Source: Sycon ciliatum | Lineage: Eukaryota > Porifera > Calcarea > Leucosolenida > Sycettidae | Length of the DNA: 64,000 bases | NCBI RefSeq assembly: GCF_964019385.1 | Contig: NC_088644.1 | Coordinates: forward strand, 43,052,873-43,116,872 | Direction of reading: 5' to 3' | Shown here: piece by piece, positions 11,101-21,000 of the stretch | Numbering within the stretch: position 1 is the stretch's first letter | Layout of the letters: each line of letters opens with the position of its first letter | Notes under the pieces: model-generated | Told to the model about the DNA's origin: nothing | Database searches by the model: none | Seen by the model: the letters and a program-made list of their open reading frames with translations, nothing else | Translations under genes and position numbers: made by a program

Positions 11101-14100
11101 GCATGCTAGCTATCTCGTGTGTTTGGACTACCTCCATTATCTTCCTTTTTATATTGCTCTACTCTGTAATATTCAACCAGTTGCGTACTGGACAAGTGAA
11201 CTACGGTTGTGCTTTGTTTTGGGTGTTGTGAGTCACGGACTAAAACACTACACTAGCCAAAGGGGGTAGGCAGGGGCGAGCGGGGGTGGGGCACCCAAAT
11301 CCATTGCTCCAGGTGCTCTGAGCTGTACACCCGCACGTAACGTCGTTGCATTCTTTTATGACAAGGCAAAGGTGTAACATGGAGAAACATGGATGATTTG
11401 TTTGTTTCCCCTACCCACCTCTACAGTTTCTCCTGGCTAGACATGGCCCTGTAATTAAAACTGAACTGTACAGGTATTCACTACTATGCAGCCGTACTGC
11501 CACAGATAGCCAGTACATGTAGTAGTAGCGAAAGGGGACTTTGCACACTGGTGCTTGGATCTTGCTGTGAACTGCGGTCCCAAGAAGGCTCTTTGACCCA
11601 AACATTCACAAGCTGAAGGGCAGTCAGAAGATTTATTTTTGGAGGGGGGGGGGGGGGGTAGCTTCTGTCCAGCGCGCAACATGCCTGTGTTGAAAACAGT
11701 GTTCCTCCACCGCCTTGTATCATGCTGTCAACCAATCAGCAGGTTATTCAACCAAACAAGGCGTATGAGAGTAGACATCCAGTCAATCTGGACAGAACTC
11801 AACAAGGTCCAAGAACATTGTTTGTGCACTGCCCGTCAATGTTCCGCTCTCTTTGTTGATTCTTCGTGCAGGACTCACCTTTGACAAGCTGTCACCTACG
11901 GACTTCGAGCAGAACTGCGATATGGACTGGAACAACTACAGCGAGGGTTGTCGTTGGGAAAACTGCCTGTCGCCATCATCCGTCTCGTCCACTCCAGAAC
12001 ATACACATGCAGATGACTATCATCATCTGGGTGAGGTAGATCCAGCTTGTCTCTGCGTTACTCATGGCAACGGGAATTTGACTACCGCGAGGTTTAGGCT
12101 TTTTCCTACAATGTTGTCTTGACAACGCTGTGTTTTCTCTGTTTTCAATTAATAATTTGATTGTGTATACCGTGTGGTGGGTGTACGTTACCAATAGATA
12201 GTAGTGTGGTGGCTGGTGGGTAGATGATGTCATCTTTACTTTAGATATTTGTAGCTTGGTATGAATTGTTTATTTGTGCACTTGAGTGTGTTATCCTCTT
12301 CTGGCCTGTGAAAATGTGGTGGTATTCACAACCCCTCTTAGCCTCAACCAGCTAACTTAGTAGGGCAACTGTTAGCTCTTGTTTCTTTATTTTCACATTG
12401 TTTGATGCTAGGCCGGAGTTGATTGAAGCACTAAATCAGTAAATGTTTGTAGTTCAGATTTTGACAGCTGACTAGACGGTTGCCTTCCAAGTACCGTATG
12501 TGAGGTGTGGTATGTACAGTAGCTCAATGCAGGACTGTGTAGTGTAGTGTGTGTTCAGTAGCAGCTTCAGGCAAAACGCTGCTGTGGATTATATTGTAGC
12601 AAGCGCCCGTATGCACAGCCCCTGGAATCAGCATGCACCTCCCCAACGCCTGTCCGGCCTCATGAATAATGGCTAAACAACACATGCCCATCCCCTGATA
12701 CATGTCCGGCCTAATGCATAATGGCTGTGGCGTTCATTGGCCAATCCAAAACACTGTTTAAACTGCTAAACACGACAGGCCAAAGAGAAGTTAAATTCAT
12801 GAGTTCAGGTTTCACATGGTATGGCTTCATGTATCCAATGGACACTGGAAACGCGCATTCTCTAACATCCTGAACAGCACCTAACACTACCAATACGCAG
12901 GAATAAGTGAATTGAATTCATGATGAGTATTGTCAACGGGTCACAATTCAGGTAGGTGCAGGACAGGTCTAAATCAAATAATACACAGACCAGTGTAGCA
13001 AGACTTCTAACAGTTACTTGTATTTATTAAAGATACATGTATTGCTGCTGCTATCACTAAAGAGCTCAAGCTGGCTAGTGACTGTGTGTGTGTGCGTGTT
13101 TTTTGGGGGGGGGGGCTACGTAGGTGCAGAAAAATACAAAGAAATGGTTTACCAGTCAGAATTAGTCACATATCTAATCCTGTGCTGGAAGACTGTAAGA
13201 CGGATAGAATGGAAGACTAGGCTAAACAATAACGTACCGGTGCTGTAAGCCTACAGATTTTCAGCGCATCAGACTTAGTTTCAGCCTCCGATGTACAAAA
13301 TCCGTGTTGGTCACGTTTTCCAAACTTCAGCATACACAGCTGAGCTCCTGCTTGCAGATACTGTCAAGTTGTATCATGCAAACAAAATTTCAGCACCAGC
13401 TGCATGGTTCTAGGCAATAAGTTGAGGGTGGAGCGGAAAATAGATAAAATGATGTCAAGTGTTCAGTGGTGTACAGTATACGTTAACATTAATAATTTAT
13501 AGCATTGGTCTCTCCAGCCTGTGCTAGTGTACACAATACTGAATTGTGATATACAGTAACATTGGGAGTCACAGAACACAGGTTCCCAGTCACGGCTGGC
13601 TGGTAATGTCCTTGTTTCTGAAACTGCAGCCTCCTCGTCCGTGTTCTCCGCTATCTCGTCCGTGTTCTCCGCTATCTCGTCCGTGTTCTCCGCTATTCTA
13701 GTATTTACACTCAACTACTATACTACTGTACACAGTCATCGGTACACGGTCTGAATGGCAAGACGGCCAGTAAGCCAGTTTGTTATGTACAATGTCACAT
13801 GCACCAGTCACATGCACCAGTCACATGCACCCGAGTCACATGTATTAGGCACATCATGTATAGTAGACACATGCGCCAGTCATAGATACTCTGGTACACT
13901 ACTCACTAGTCTGTAGACTCAAGTGTAGACATAGGAGAATCGCACGATGACCAGGATCATGCTACCAACCATCCTCGATTCTGCAGCTCAATTTGCACAG
14001 ACAACGAGGATCGGTATGACTCTCGACTCAGCAAGCGCGGCCATATATTGCGATCACGGCAGGAATCCAGCACAGACTCATACGGTGTGGACTCCGGTTC

Positions 14101-14125
14101 AAAACTCCGAGCATTCAAAGAGTGA
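2673..14125 (+). CDS. unrecognised spliced gene, 3' part
   Basis: I do not recognise this protein. Exons supported by splice signals and agreeing phase: 2673-2775 (acceptor after ttacttcag, donor gtaagt; encodes a Trp-rich stretch with EWWWKQRG), 5908-6003 (donor gtgagt), 11872-12030 (donor gtgagg) and a last exon 14001-14125 ending TGA. The three downstream exons join in phase 1 and stay open. A linking exon is needed between 2775 and 5908; 5338-5411 fits both phases but has a weak donor (gtgcac) and is tentative. The known tail is hydrophilic, with an acidic, Asn/Trp-containing part and a Ser/Thr-rich, His-Asp-rich part before a basic C-terminus ending KLRAFKE. No signal peptide or membrane segment is visible. 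Upstream exons probably lie left of the window. The intron 6004-11871 holds a Ty3/Gypsy element in the same orientation; the gene converges on the NLR, with 26 bp between stop codons. Confidence 0.5.
3039..3169. repeat. interspersed repeat, copy 1 of 2
   Basis: A roughly 130-bp block starting CTGAATAGTGGCGGTCAATT is repeated in direct orientation at 30166-30296 with only a few differences. No inverted ends or coding frame seen. The second copy runs straight into a (GT)n tract. Confidence 0.8.
3325..3594. repeat. inverted-repeat element (MITE-like)
   Basis: The left arm, ATAAGTTATAACAAAGAGTT and onward, is mirrored by the right arm around CAAGAGTCCATAACCCC; arms are about 50 bp with few mismatches and include GAGTGTGCAACTG. 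A related but longer element sits at 27948-28315, and a fragment (CCAAGAGTGTGCAACTCC) at about 58612. Confidence 0.75.
3727..3890. repeat. degenerate CAGGGGCGGATCCAG-type element
   Basis: The right end CTGGATCCGCCCCTG is identical to the end of the element at 59454-60049; the left end (GGGCAGCGGCAGATCCAG) is a degenerate partner. About 165 bp, non-coding. Confidence 0.45.
3916..3962. repeat. perfect 23-bp-arm palindrome
   Basis: Two perfectly complementary 23-nt arms (left begins GAGTGCGTCTCGAGATGC) are separated by one base. It would form a long hairpin or cruciform. No flanking gene on either side is recognised. Confidence 0.9.
3963..5337. other. intronic or intergenic, no firm exon
   Basis: Contains a C-run near 4597, a TG/G17 tract at about 5096-5127 and several short open frames without support. 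A 215-codon + frame at 5013-5660 is translated largely from this tract and non-coding sequence; I do not call it a gene. Confidence 0.4.
6122..6167. repeat. G23-CAAG-C19 homopolymer hairpin
   Basis: Twenty-three Gs, the tetranucleotide CAAG, then nineteen Cs, followed by (CA)n. It can fold as an all-GC hairpin, or the G run can form quadruplexes. It lies in an intron of the unrecognised gene, just upstream of the Ty3 element. Confidence 0.9.
6558..6821 (+). repeat. 5' LTR
   Basis: 264 bp, TG..CA ends. Identical to the 3' LTR except at 6628 (A here, G at the matching base near 11059). Confidence 0.95.
6883..7275 (+). pseudogene. gag: gag, N-terminal part
   Basis: Starts at ATG 6883 (MATLGHIELF) and reads as a Ty3-type capsid region with the retrotransposon-gag pattern around GERYRFYQRDQRPGESIAAY. 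It runs into a TGA at 7273-7275, whereas gag-like sequence continues in another frame, so a frameshift (a few extra bases near 7270) interrupts it before the zinc knuckles. This is not the position of a programmed gag-pol shift. Confidence 0.85.
7276..8626 (+). pseudogene. pol: gag C-terminus, protease and N-terminal reverse transcriptase
   Basis: One frame carries two CCHC zinc knuckles (7493-7534, CFRCGGVGHKAPDC; 7553-7594, CNACGKKGHLQRVC), an aspartic protease active site DTGA at 7832-7843 and the fingers/palm of reverse transcriptase (FTKLDLKAAYMQM, then LPYGIASAPA). It is stopped by TAA at 8624-8626 in the middle of the reverse transcriptase. gag and pol are in one frame here, with no separating stop. 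Confidence 0.9.
8627..9247 (+). pseudogene. pol: reverse transcriptase C-terminal part and start of RNase H
   Basis: Same frame as the preceding block, resuming after the in-frame TAA. Shows the catalytic box as MIDDI where most relatives have Tyr at the first position, then the thumb/connection (FLGLITYYQRFIPKMS) and the RNase H start (LASDASPYGVGAVLSH). A frameshift close to 9205-9245 ends this frame within RNase H. Confidence 0.85.
9247..9561 (+). pseudogene. pol: RNase H, C-terminal part
   Basis: Continues RNase H in a second frame (HFELLTDHQPL, then DGLSRLP at the boundary typical of Ty3 elements). It ends at an in-frame TAG at 9559-9561, after which the same frame continues into integrase. 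Confidence 0.85.
9562..10845 (+). pseudogene. pol: integrase
   Basis: From about 9595: an HHCC zinc-binding domain (ELHEGH.. through KACLGCQ), then the DDE core (VDYLGPL, SDNGPQF, and the Glu in NGQAERFVQTFKRA), then a C-terminal region with a GPF/SH3-like part and a Pro/Ala-rich tail ending at TAG 10843-10845. This is the longest intact block (417 codons) and could be made only by readthrough of the upstream stops. Confidence 0.9.
10989..11252 (+). repeat. 3' LTR
   Basis: 264 bp, TG..CA ends, preceded by the polypurine tract and followed by the CTAGC target duplication. Confidence 0.95.
12031..14000 (+). other. last intron of the unrecognised gene
   Basis: No exon seen. Contains a G10 tract near 13106, a 21-bp unit repeated three times at 13634-13695 (CTCGTCCGTGTTCTCCGCTA and one more base), and a 14-bp CACATGCACCAGT repeat near 13797. 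A pyrimidine-containing tract and TTTGCACAG precede the last exon at 14001. Confidence 0.5.
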
Positions 14126-14151
14126 AGATGCAGCGGTTGTTGGTGGAAACC

Positions 14152-16971
14152 TTAGTCTGGTGCGGAGAGCACGAGTGACTGCAGTGAAGCATGCGCGTTG
14201 ACGGCGTGCAGGAATGCTGAAGCATCCTCCTCAGTTAGAATCTCAGGAACACCTTCAAACTCACCGTGGATGTGTATCTGCTTCATCTCCAACCAGGCAG
14301 TGCACAGGTTTTCCGCCAAGATTCCAACACAAGCAGGCAGTACTTTGCCAGAAAGCCATAAGACCGACAGATGGGACGAGCCACTCAGTGCACGGCAGAT
14401 CAACTTCATCTCCTCGCAGTGAAGATCGGAATATTTTTCCTTCATCTTGAATTCTTGCAGACAAGGTAGATTGGAAAGGGCCTCTGGCAGGAGCTTACCA
14501 CTGACGGTATTGTGCTCAAATATCCACACAAACCTAGAGAAGTCTTCATCACCTTCACCCAAAGTAATCTTTGTAATGTGCAGGCGGGAGGCATTAATAC
14601 ACAATACCATATTCTTCCAAACCTCTTCGAACCGCTGAAAATTGGAGATTCGGGAAACAACAAGCTCGGTGACATTGGTGCACTTCAGTACTGATTCTAA
14701 CATATCCCACTTTGAACCAAAAAACTCAATGCGAGTCGGCATGAACCGCAGAGTGCGCACACTGGTAGAGTGAACAGCCAGAGCGACATCATAGGCACGG
14801 ACGATTGCCGGAGCTTTGCGGAGAAATGGAACGTCAAAACATTGAAGTGCCGCAGCTACACTGGACATAGCGTCAAGAACGTTGTTGTGATGACAATGTT
14901 CAGCGAAGCAGAGCACGCCAAGATCCAAGTCACATAGGTATTCGTCCTCGAAGTCCTTGTCCAAAGGAGTAAAGTCTGGATGAGCAGCAGCAGCAGTTGT
15001 GACAGCGATGCGCTCAAGAGACTCAGCGAGGCTCTGTTTCCCCATTCCACGGAGAGCAGTTGTCAGCATGATGGGTCCTGCGTCTGGACAGCGTTCTACC
15101 CAGGCGAGCAGCATCGTTCTCAGGAATTCTTCTCCGCTTGCAGATCGACCGTACTTGCAGCGGTTTTCCACATATCGCTCACCGCTTTGTCCTCGGACTT
15201 GCTCTGATAGCAGCTCTTCAGCGAGGCGATGTATTTCGTAGTCATCCAGTCCGCTACTGAGTGGCTCAAGCATGTCCAATGGAAAGACATTTTCTGATAC
15301 TTCATCCAGTGCTTCATCAATGTCACCATCCAGATCATCCCAGACGTGCTGTAGGTGCTGTAGGAACTCTGCTAACGATGTGCGTGCTAGCAGACGGCTG
15401 AGCAAGCAATTCACTTTCTCCTTATCCAGCTGGGCCGTCAGCAGCATCCAGAAAGTTCGTAAATGGCTACTTCGTGGACCTAGCACGTCTGCAAGGCGAA
15501 CTACACGTGCCAGTGTTGTTGCCCTTTTCACAGCCACATAGCGAGCAGCCAGCGACTCTTGCAATGTGAGGTGGCTGAACATCCACAGCCTGTCCTCATC
15601 TCTGTTCGTACTGTCAGCCAGTATGAGTAGGCCTAGTGATTTGGCTTCCCTGGTGATGGAGTACTTCTCCAATTCGGCATTGGTGAAGATCAGCTGCTTC
15701 CTGCAAAGCATGGTGAATGCCAATTTTCCGAGTTCAAGGATCAGTGCTTGTACATCAGCAGGAATCTCACTCCATTTCTTGTAGGACTCATCCATGCGCC
15801 GTTCTGCTACTTGGACGATCATCATCTCGAAGATATCTGAAAGGCAACGGGGTAGCGTGCGATTGCGACAGTGGAACATCTTGCAAGTCTGCATGGCCAA
15901 GAATGGCGTGGCCATCATGCTGGCAAGGTTCTGGTCATCGTGCACGGCTGTTATCAAGGCAGATGCTTCTTCTGCTGATCTCAGCACCTTCCTGATGTAC
16001 ACATCAATATCCTCCTTCCGGAAACCAATAACTTCGACACGACAATCGAAATGTTTCCTGTCACATAGCCTCAGTAGCTCTGTGGATGGCCGTGATGTCA
16101 CAACCAGACGGAGTCCTTTCACTGATGAGCCGTTCATGATGTCGCGAACAAAACCACTGCAGTCACTCAGGCGTATCTCATCAAGACCATCAAATACAAG
16201 ACAGACTCGATGCGCTTGTCGGCGCACAAAATCGTCGATACTCTTGCGCTCATCACTCGTAAACTCTCCCAGCTCTTCCACGCCCAGTAGAGCACAGATG
16301 CTTTTCGCTTTCCGAACTTCTTCGTCACGTAGCTGCCTCGCCACAACTAGGTCGAACTCATTCCAGATCTCATTCCGAGCCCATTTCAACGGACCGACTT
16401 TCGTGAAAACAAAGGTCTTACCGCACCCAGCACTGGCGACTGCTAAGATGCGGTAAGTCCGACCACCACTCGTGAACTCCAGCTTCTCTTCATCACTCAG
16501 GTTGAAAAGACTTTCCAACGAGATGTTCTCCAAGCTATCGGCTGCTTTGGTGAAAACGTGTTCCACACGCCACATGTCACCTGCGGTATCGAAGCTGGTA
16601 TTCCTGAACTCCTGCAGAAGCTCTGGCCTAGACAAAATGATCAGTTGAACTTGTACATCTGAAACACTCGGCTCACTTAGTCCTTCGTCCACCATACCTT
16701 CTCCCATGTCAACGGTAGCGCTGACATACCGATCAATCAACAAACCTCGAAATCTGCGTACTGCCTCGGGTATGTTGTTTTCTGGTGCGTCTTCGGCTGT
16801 TCGAGCAGTGGATTCTTGGCATGACGTATCTGTACCGACTGACTCACTGGCTCTGTGGCAGCGTTCCTCACCATCGTCATCGTCATCCGGAGTGTGTAAA
16901 TCTACCGTCTGGGAACGCTCTGGCAGTGGGAAACAATCGCTGGTGTTCTCCTTGCACGCCATATCGGCCAT
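14152..16971 (-). CDS. NLR-type NACHT protein, intronless
   Basis: About 939 residues from the first ATG (16971). Residues 1-140 are acidic/Ser-rich and show no recognisable death-fold domain. The NACHT domain follows: Walker A ASAGCGKT at about 180-187, Walker B with the NLR-typical acidic cluster VFDGLDEI at about 259-266, and sensor-1 LVVTSRP at about 289-295, then helical NACHT-associated regions. The last 200 residues have a few degenerate leucine-rich segments (VTELVVSRI, LSVLWLSG, LQSLVLSA) ending abruptly at TAA, so the repeat array is short compared with typical NLRs. The role by family is ATP-dependent oligomerisation on sensing a stimulus in the cytosol. The frame is open further 5' without an ATG, so an upstream exon is possible. 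Its stop is 26 bp from that of the converging gene. Confidence 0.85.
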   Translation of the reverse strand: MADMACKENTSDCFPLPERSQTVDLHTPDDDDDGEERCHRASESVGTDTSCQESTARTAEDAPENNIPEAVRRFRGLLIDRYVSATVDMGEGMVDEGLSEPSVSDVQVQLIILSRPELLQEFRNTSFDTAGDMWRVEHVFTKAADSLENISLESLFNLSDEEKLEFTSGGRTYRILAVASAGCGKTFVFTKVGPLKWARNEIWNEFDLVVARQLRDEEVRKAKSICALLGVEELGEFTSDERKSIDDFVRRQAHRVCLVFDGLDEIRLSDCSGFVRDIMNGSSVKGLRLVVTSRPSTELLRLCDRKHFDCRVEVIGFRKEDIDVYIRKVLRSAEEASALITAVHDDQNLASMMATPFLAMQTCKMFHCRNRTLPRCLSDIFEMMIVQVAERRMDESYKKWSEIPADVQALILELGKLAFTMLCRKQLIFTNAELEKYSITREAKSLGLLILADSTNRDEDRLWMFSHLTLQESLAARYVAVKRATTLARVVRLADVLGPRSSHLRTFWMLLTAQLDKEKVNCLLSRLLARTSLAEFLQHLQHVWDDLDGDIDEALDEVSENVFPLDMLEPLSSGLDDYEIHRLAEELLSEQVRGQSGERYVENRCKYGRSASGEEFLRTMLLAWVERCPDAGPIMLTTALRGMGKQSLAESLERIAVTTAAAAHPDFTPLDKDFEDEYLCDLDLGVLCFAEHCHHNNVLDAMSSVAAALQCFDVPFLRKAPAIVRAYDVALAVHSTSVRTLRFMPTRIEFFGSKWDMLESVLKCTNVTELVVSRISNFQRFEEVWKNMVLCINASRLHITKITLGEGDEDFSRFVWIFEHNTVSGKLLPEALSNLPCLQEFKMKEKYSDLHCEEMKLICRALSGSSHLSVLWLSGKVLPACVGILAENLCTAWLEMKQIHIHGEFEGVPEILTEEDASAFLHAVNAHASLQSLVLSAPD

Positions 16972-18064
16972 GGGCCGCTTCACCACGGGTCGGCTGTATC
17001 TGTACCCACTAGCACTGCACACATGCGGATACGGGATGCACTGCACACATGCGGATACGGGATAGCTCAACCATGCACTAGCTATTCAGATAATGACTTA
17101 CATGTATTGTGTTTCTATGGCTAGGTTCCAGGTCTACGAGATCAGGACGTCGACGGACTGTTCTTCAACTGGACCATTCTATTGTTTCTGAACGAATACT
17201 CCGGCGAGGCCAGAGAGCGACGAGAATGGCAACAGCAGAACGGTGATTGGATGATGTGGATGACAAGTCGGAGCAAGGACACGATCGCCTTCTTAGCTTC
17301 GTATACCAGGTATACGAGGAGCCTACTGTCACACATGGTAAAACAGAACGAGCAGCGGTAAAAAAATCTGCGCCGTTTCTTCGATATCGGTGCATCGCCA
17401 TCGGATCCCGGATCGGAGCAGCAGATTTGCTTGCTTGGGTCGGTTGCTTGTACTTGTAAACTTGTAGTAGAAGCGGTTGGCCTGTCACCTGGTCACCATG
17501 GTAACAGGTTGAGCTAGCCTCGCCAGGCAGTCTGTCTGCAGCCTGTGCAGGCGATTGAGTACTGACAAAAGTAAAGAGCAGGGAGTCGTATAAAAAAAGA
17601 GAGTGACTTGCTTGATGGTTTTATTTTTTGAATCATTTTTCATTCAGAGACCGGGCTGGCCCGTTCGAGCTGAGGTTGTATCCATGATCTACATGACATT
17701 GTAGTGTAGTGTAGATCTACGTCTACATAGTACTGTAGGTAGAGTATAGTAGTGACAACGGAAAGTAACCTCGTTGTTGGTGGCTCAGCAATATCTTTGC
17801 CTTCATTTACTTCGGTCTTTACTGTCCGCAGTGTTATTGATAGGGTCACTGGTCCATGGTATTACTAGCAGCTCGATCCATCAAGTAATTAGTTGATGTT
17901 CGTCGCTACCGACCGGCCACCTACTCTCGTCTCACAGCAGAGTCAGCAGTCAAATCACAGACAGTCTAGTGGCTGTCCACAGCTAGCACTAAGCAGTCAG
18001 TGCAGTGCAGTGCAGGGCATACACACAGTCACAGGCGCTGAGGTGAAGAGTGATAGAGGAAATC
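16972..18064. other. intergenic, NLR to CFAP68
   Basis: Divergent 5' ends flank this stretch. A 19-bp direct repeat (ACTGCACACATGCGGATACG region, 17012-17062) sits just upstream of the NLR ATG. A + strand frame from about 17130 to 17362 stays open for some 75 codons after a TTCCAG acceptor-like site but resembles nothing I know. Confidence 0.4.
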
Positions 18065-21000
18065 ATGGACACAACCTTGCCTTTCCAGTCCTCCGTGCAA
18101 GCGACAACGCAGGGGGAAATCTGGGATCACACGGACACGAAAAAGTTCGAGCAGTTCGGCTGGCGGACTACGAAGAACGATGAGCGGTATCGCACTGGAG
18201 CTGGCGGTGCTCTGATGGGCAATTGGGTGGAGGATAGACAAGATGTGAGAGTCAGAGCGCGGGAACCTACACTACCTGCTCAGGTGAGTTTCTATGGCAT
18301 CTGCCAATAGCAATGCAATGATTATGTACTTTATTTATTAATAGAAGTTAACATTATGCATACAAGTTAATTAGTTCACCATACATATGTATCATGTACA
18401 GGCCCGTCGCAAGAGAAGCACGCACATCTGTAAATGCACTGGGCACACACATACACACGCATACACATACACACATGCACGCACACACACACACACACAC
18501 ACACCGTGGACCATAGTGCGATGATATCATGCGAGCTGAGCAATAGGTGGAGTGACGATTCAAGTCACCCGACCAGCAAAATGTTAGTCCACACCTGCTT
18601 TGAAAACTCTTCGCTGACTCTGGAGGAGGAGGAGGAGGACGACGATGACGAAGCACCTTCCTCCATTGACACTCTGCCCAGCCTTGGCGATCTGCCCTGT
18701 CTTGTGCCAGCTGCACACCCTACTCCCCCCCCCCCACTGGCTACAAGTAGAACCCTGGGCAATACGTGGATCCCGGTAATGGTGGTCATGGTTACGGCAG
18801 AGAGAACAAGTCAAGCTACTACTATAATGTTATGTTCTTTATTAGCTAGTGAGGAGGGGGTCGGCTCGTTGTTCCCGCCGTGGGTACGGAGTTGTAGAGT
18901 ACCACACTAGCCAGATCACTGTGTCACCCGTTGTGTTCACGGATTGCGGCACCGGGCTGAGGTAGCAACAACATGTATGCTATGTTTGCATCATCATCAC
19001 CTGTTTTTATGCTTGAGTGTTGCGGTGACAGAAGTAAGAAATTAGTTGCATGCCTGAACAGCACCAGTGGTAGTAGTGTATGGTCGCAGTGCCAGTGTCT
19101 GCTCCAGAGCCGGGTCAGCCCGGTTAGCGACCCGGTTGGGGGGAGCTTGTACCCGCTTGGAAAAAGAACTCCGGGTCACTTGTGACCCGGTTGGGACTCA
19201 ATCAGGGAGTCCTAAGACTCCCTGTTGTACAATAGCAACACTTGAATGTACCCGGGACTGACCCGGTTGCGAGAGTTGTGCCGGGTACACGTGTACCCGG
19301 TTGGTTTGAAATCCTAGAGCAGCGGACACTGAGTACAGGTGAGAGTCGATTCATTTCTCTCTCATCCTTTGAGTAAGTTCTCATACGACTGCAAAGCCAA
19401 ATGAGCAGTAGGCACCACTTCTGTCCTGATTGTGCTTACATACACGTATCTACATACATGTACTTCGGTACATGTACTTGGGAAGCCAGGACACATGACG
19501 TAGTCCCACTTATAGGTACATAGTGTGTGTGTGTGTGTGTGTGTCCGGTCACATAGTGGATACTGTGATGCAGATCTGGCAACTGTGCACTGTGTATACA
19601 TGTAGCTGGTTCAAGTGCAATGCGGCTGTGCAGACTTGTCCTTTCTTCCCTTCAACATTACCCAGTGTACAGCCCATCATACAGAGAGAGGGGGCGGGGG
19701 CATCATGGTATGTCCTTACTTATTATACTGTAAATATACAAAATTTCGGCGCTGCAAAATTTCGGCACCTCACAATTTGTGACATTTCGGCGGCGATTTA
19801 TTTTCGGCGTGGGGTAGAGGGCATGGTATACATGTAGTGCAACAGATGCTGTGAAAAATTTCATCGGCGTTTTAATTTAGGCGTTTTGGGTCGGTGCCGA
19901 ATATAGCCGAAATTAAATAGCTGCCGAAAATTTGTATATTTACAGTACCGCATTTTGCCCGTGAAGGTGTGTGTGTTGGGGGGGGGGGGGGGCAACAAGT
20001 AGCCCTGCTAGCTCCATTGTTGTACGTTTCTCAGTGACATGCACTCCATGACACACCCTGACACTGGGCCACGGCAGAAACATTTGGTGATTCTGATGTG
20101 ACGTTTGCAGCAGAGAGACCATAATTGTGCCGGCTAGTGTTTCAAGGGACCAGGGAGTTGTATTATAAACCCTCAAGTTCACACCTCCAAGGGAGTTGTC
20201 ACAAACCCGCGTTCACATGTACATAACTCCCTGTGATTTTAGACTGAGCCTTGAAATACTGTGTAAATGGCTGGAATTGAGTTTGCGAACCCTTGAGAGG
20301 TTATGTACATGTACAGTACTGGTCAAAGAAATCCAACACCTCATGAATATAATAGCGTTGCCGGGCGCTACGCAGCTCTAGCACTACACACACACTGGTG
20401 TGTACACTACGCAGCCCTAGCACTACACACACACACACACATACTGGTGTGTGCACTCGGACGCTGTGCAACTTTATATTCATGAGGTTGGATTCCTCTC
20501 GCCAGAACTGTACCCGTACAGACAAGTTCAGCCGTGTTCACTGCTCTGTCAGTGTGTGTGTGTTCCTGTTGTGTGCTAGTGCACGGGTCGTCATCCGATC
20601 AATCACGTCGTCATCATTATGTCCACAATGGTTATGTCCGCAATGACTGGTTATGTCCATAATGATTATCGGACACCGCCAGGAACACAAGTGACATGGT
20701 CTCAGTATGCACTAGAATCTCACGTTCTGTCTGTATCCGTGTCACCGTGTGTAAGGGATATACACATATACAGGACAGGTACGGGATAGCGCCAGGCATG
20801 CCGACGACACAAATAAACAAACACGGAATTAAAGCTGTGCGGACCCTGGCTGGCGCCAGACGTTACTGAAGTAACGTCTTTTGCATAGCTACGGGAATAA
20901 ATAAATTATCGTGTCCGTTCCCGAAGGGAACTCACGACGGCCGCTATACATTCAGGCCTCGCTTAACCGCACACATCCGTTTTCCACAAAAAATATCCAG

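Larger units (their letters stand above)
6558..11252 (+). mobile_element. Ty3/Gypsy LTR retrotransposon, structurally complete
   Basis: Two 264-bp LTRs (6558-6821, 10989-11252) begin TGTGGTG and end CACTACA, differ at one position, and are flanked by the 5-bp direct repeat CTAGC (6553-6557 and 11253-11257). A primer-binding-site-like TGGCGACGAAG follows the 5' LTR by one base; a purine tract AGAAGGGAGGAC precedes the 3' LTR. Order is gag (CCHC), protease, reverse transcriptase, RNase H, integrase, as in Ty3/Gypsy. The coding part is interrupted by two frameshifts and two in-frame stops. It lies in an intron of the unrecognised + strand gene, in the sense direction. Confidence 0.95.

Noticed and set aside
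13463-13714. ENTDEIA repeat peptide on the - strand
   Set aside because: Encoded by three copies of a 21-bp tandem repeat inside an intron; no evidence it is an NLR exon.
15717-16456. 220-codon + frame opposite the NLR
   Set aside because: Antisense shadow of the NACHT coding region; Ser/Arg-rich composition mirrors the real frame.
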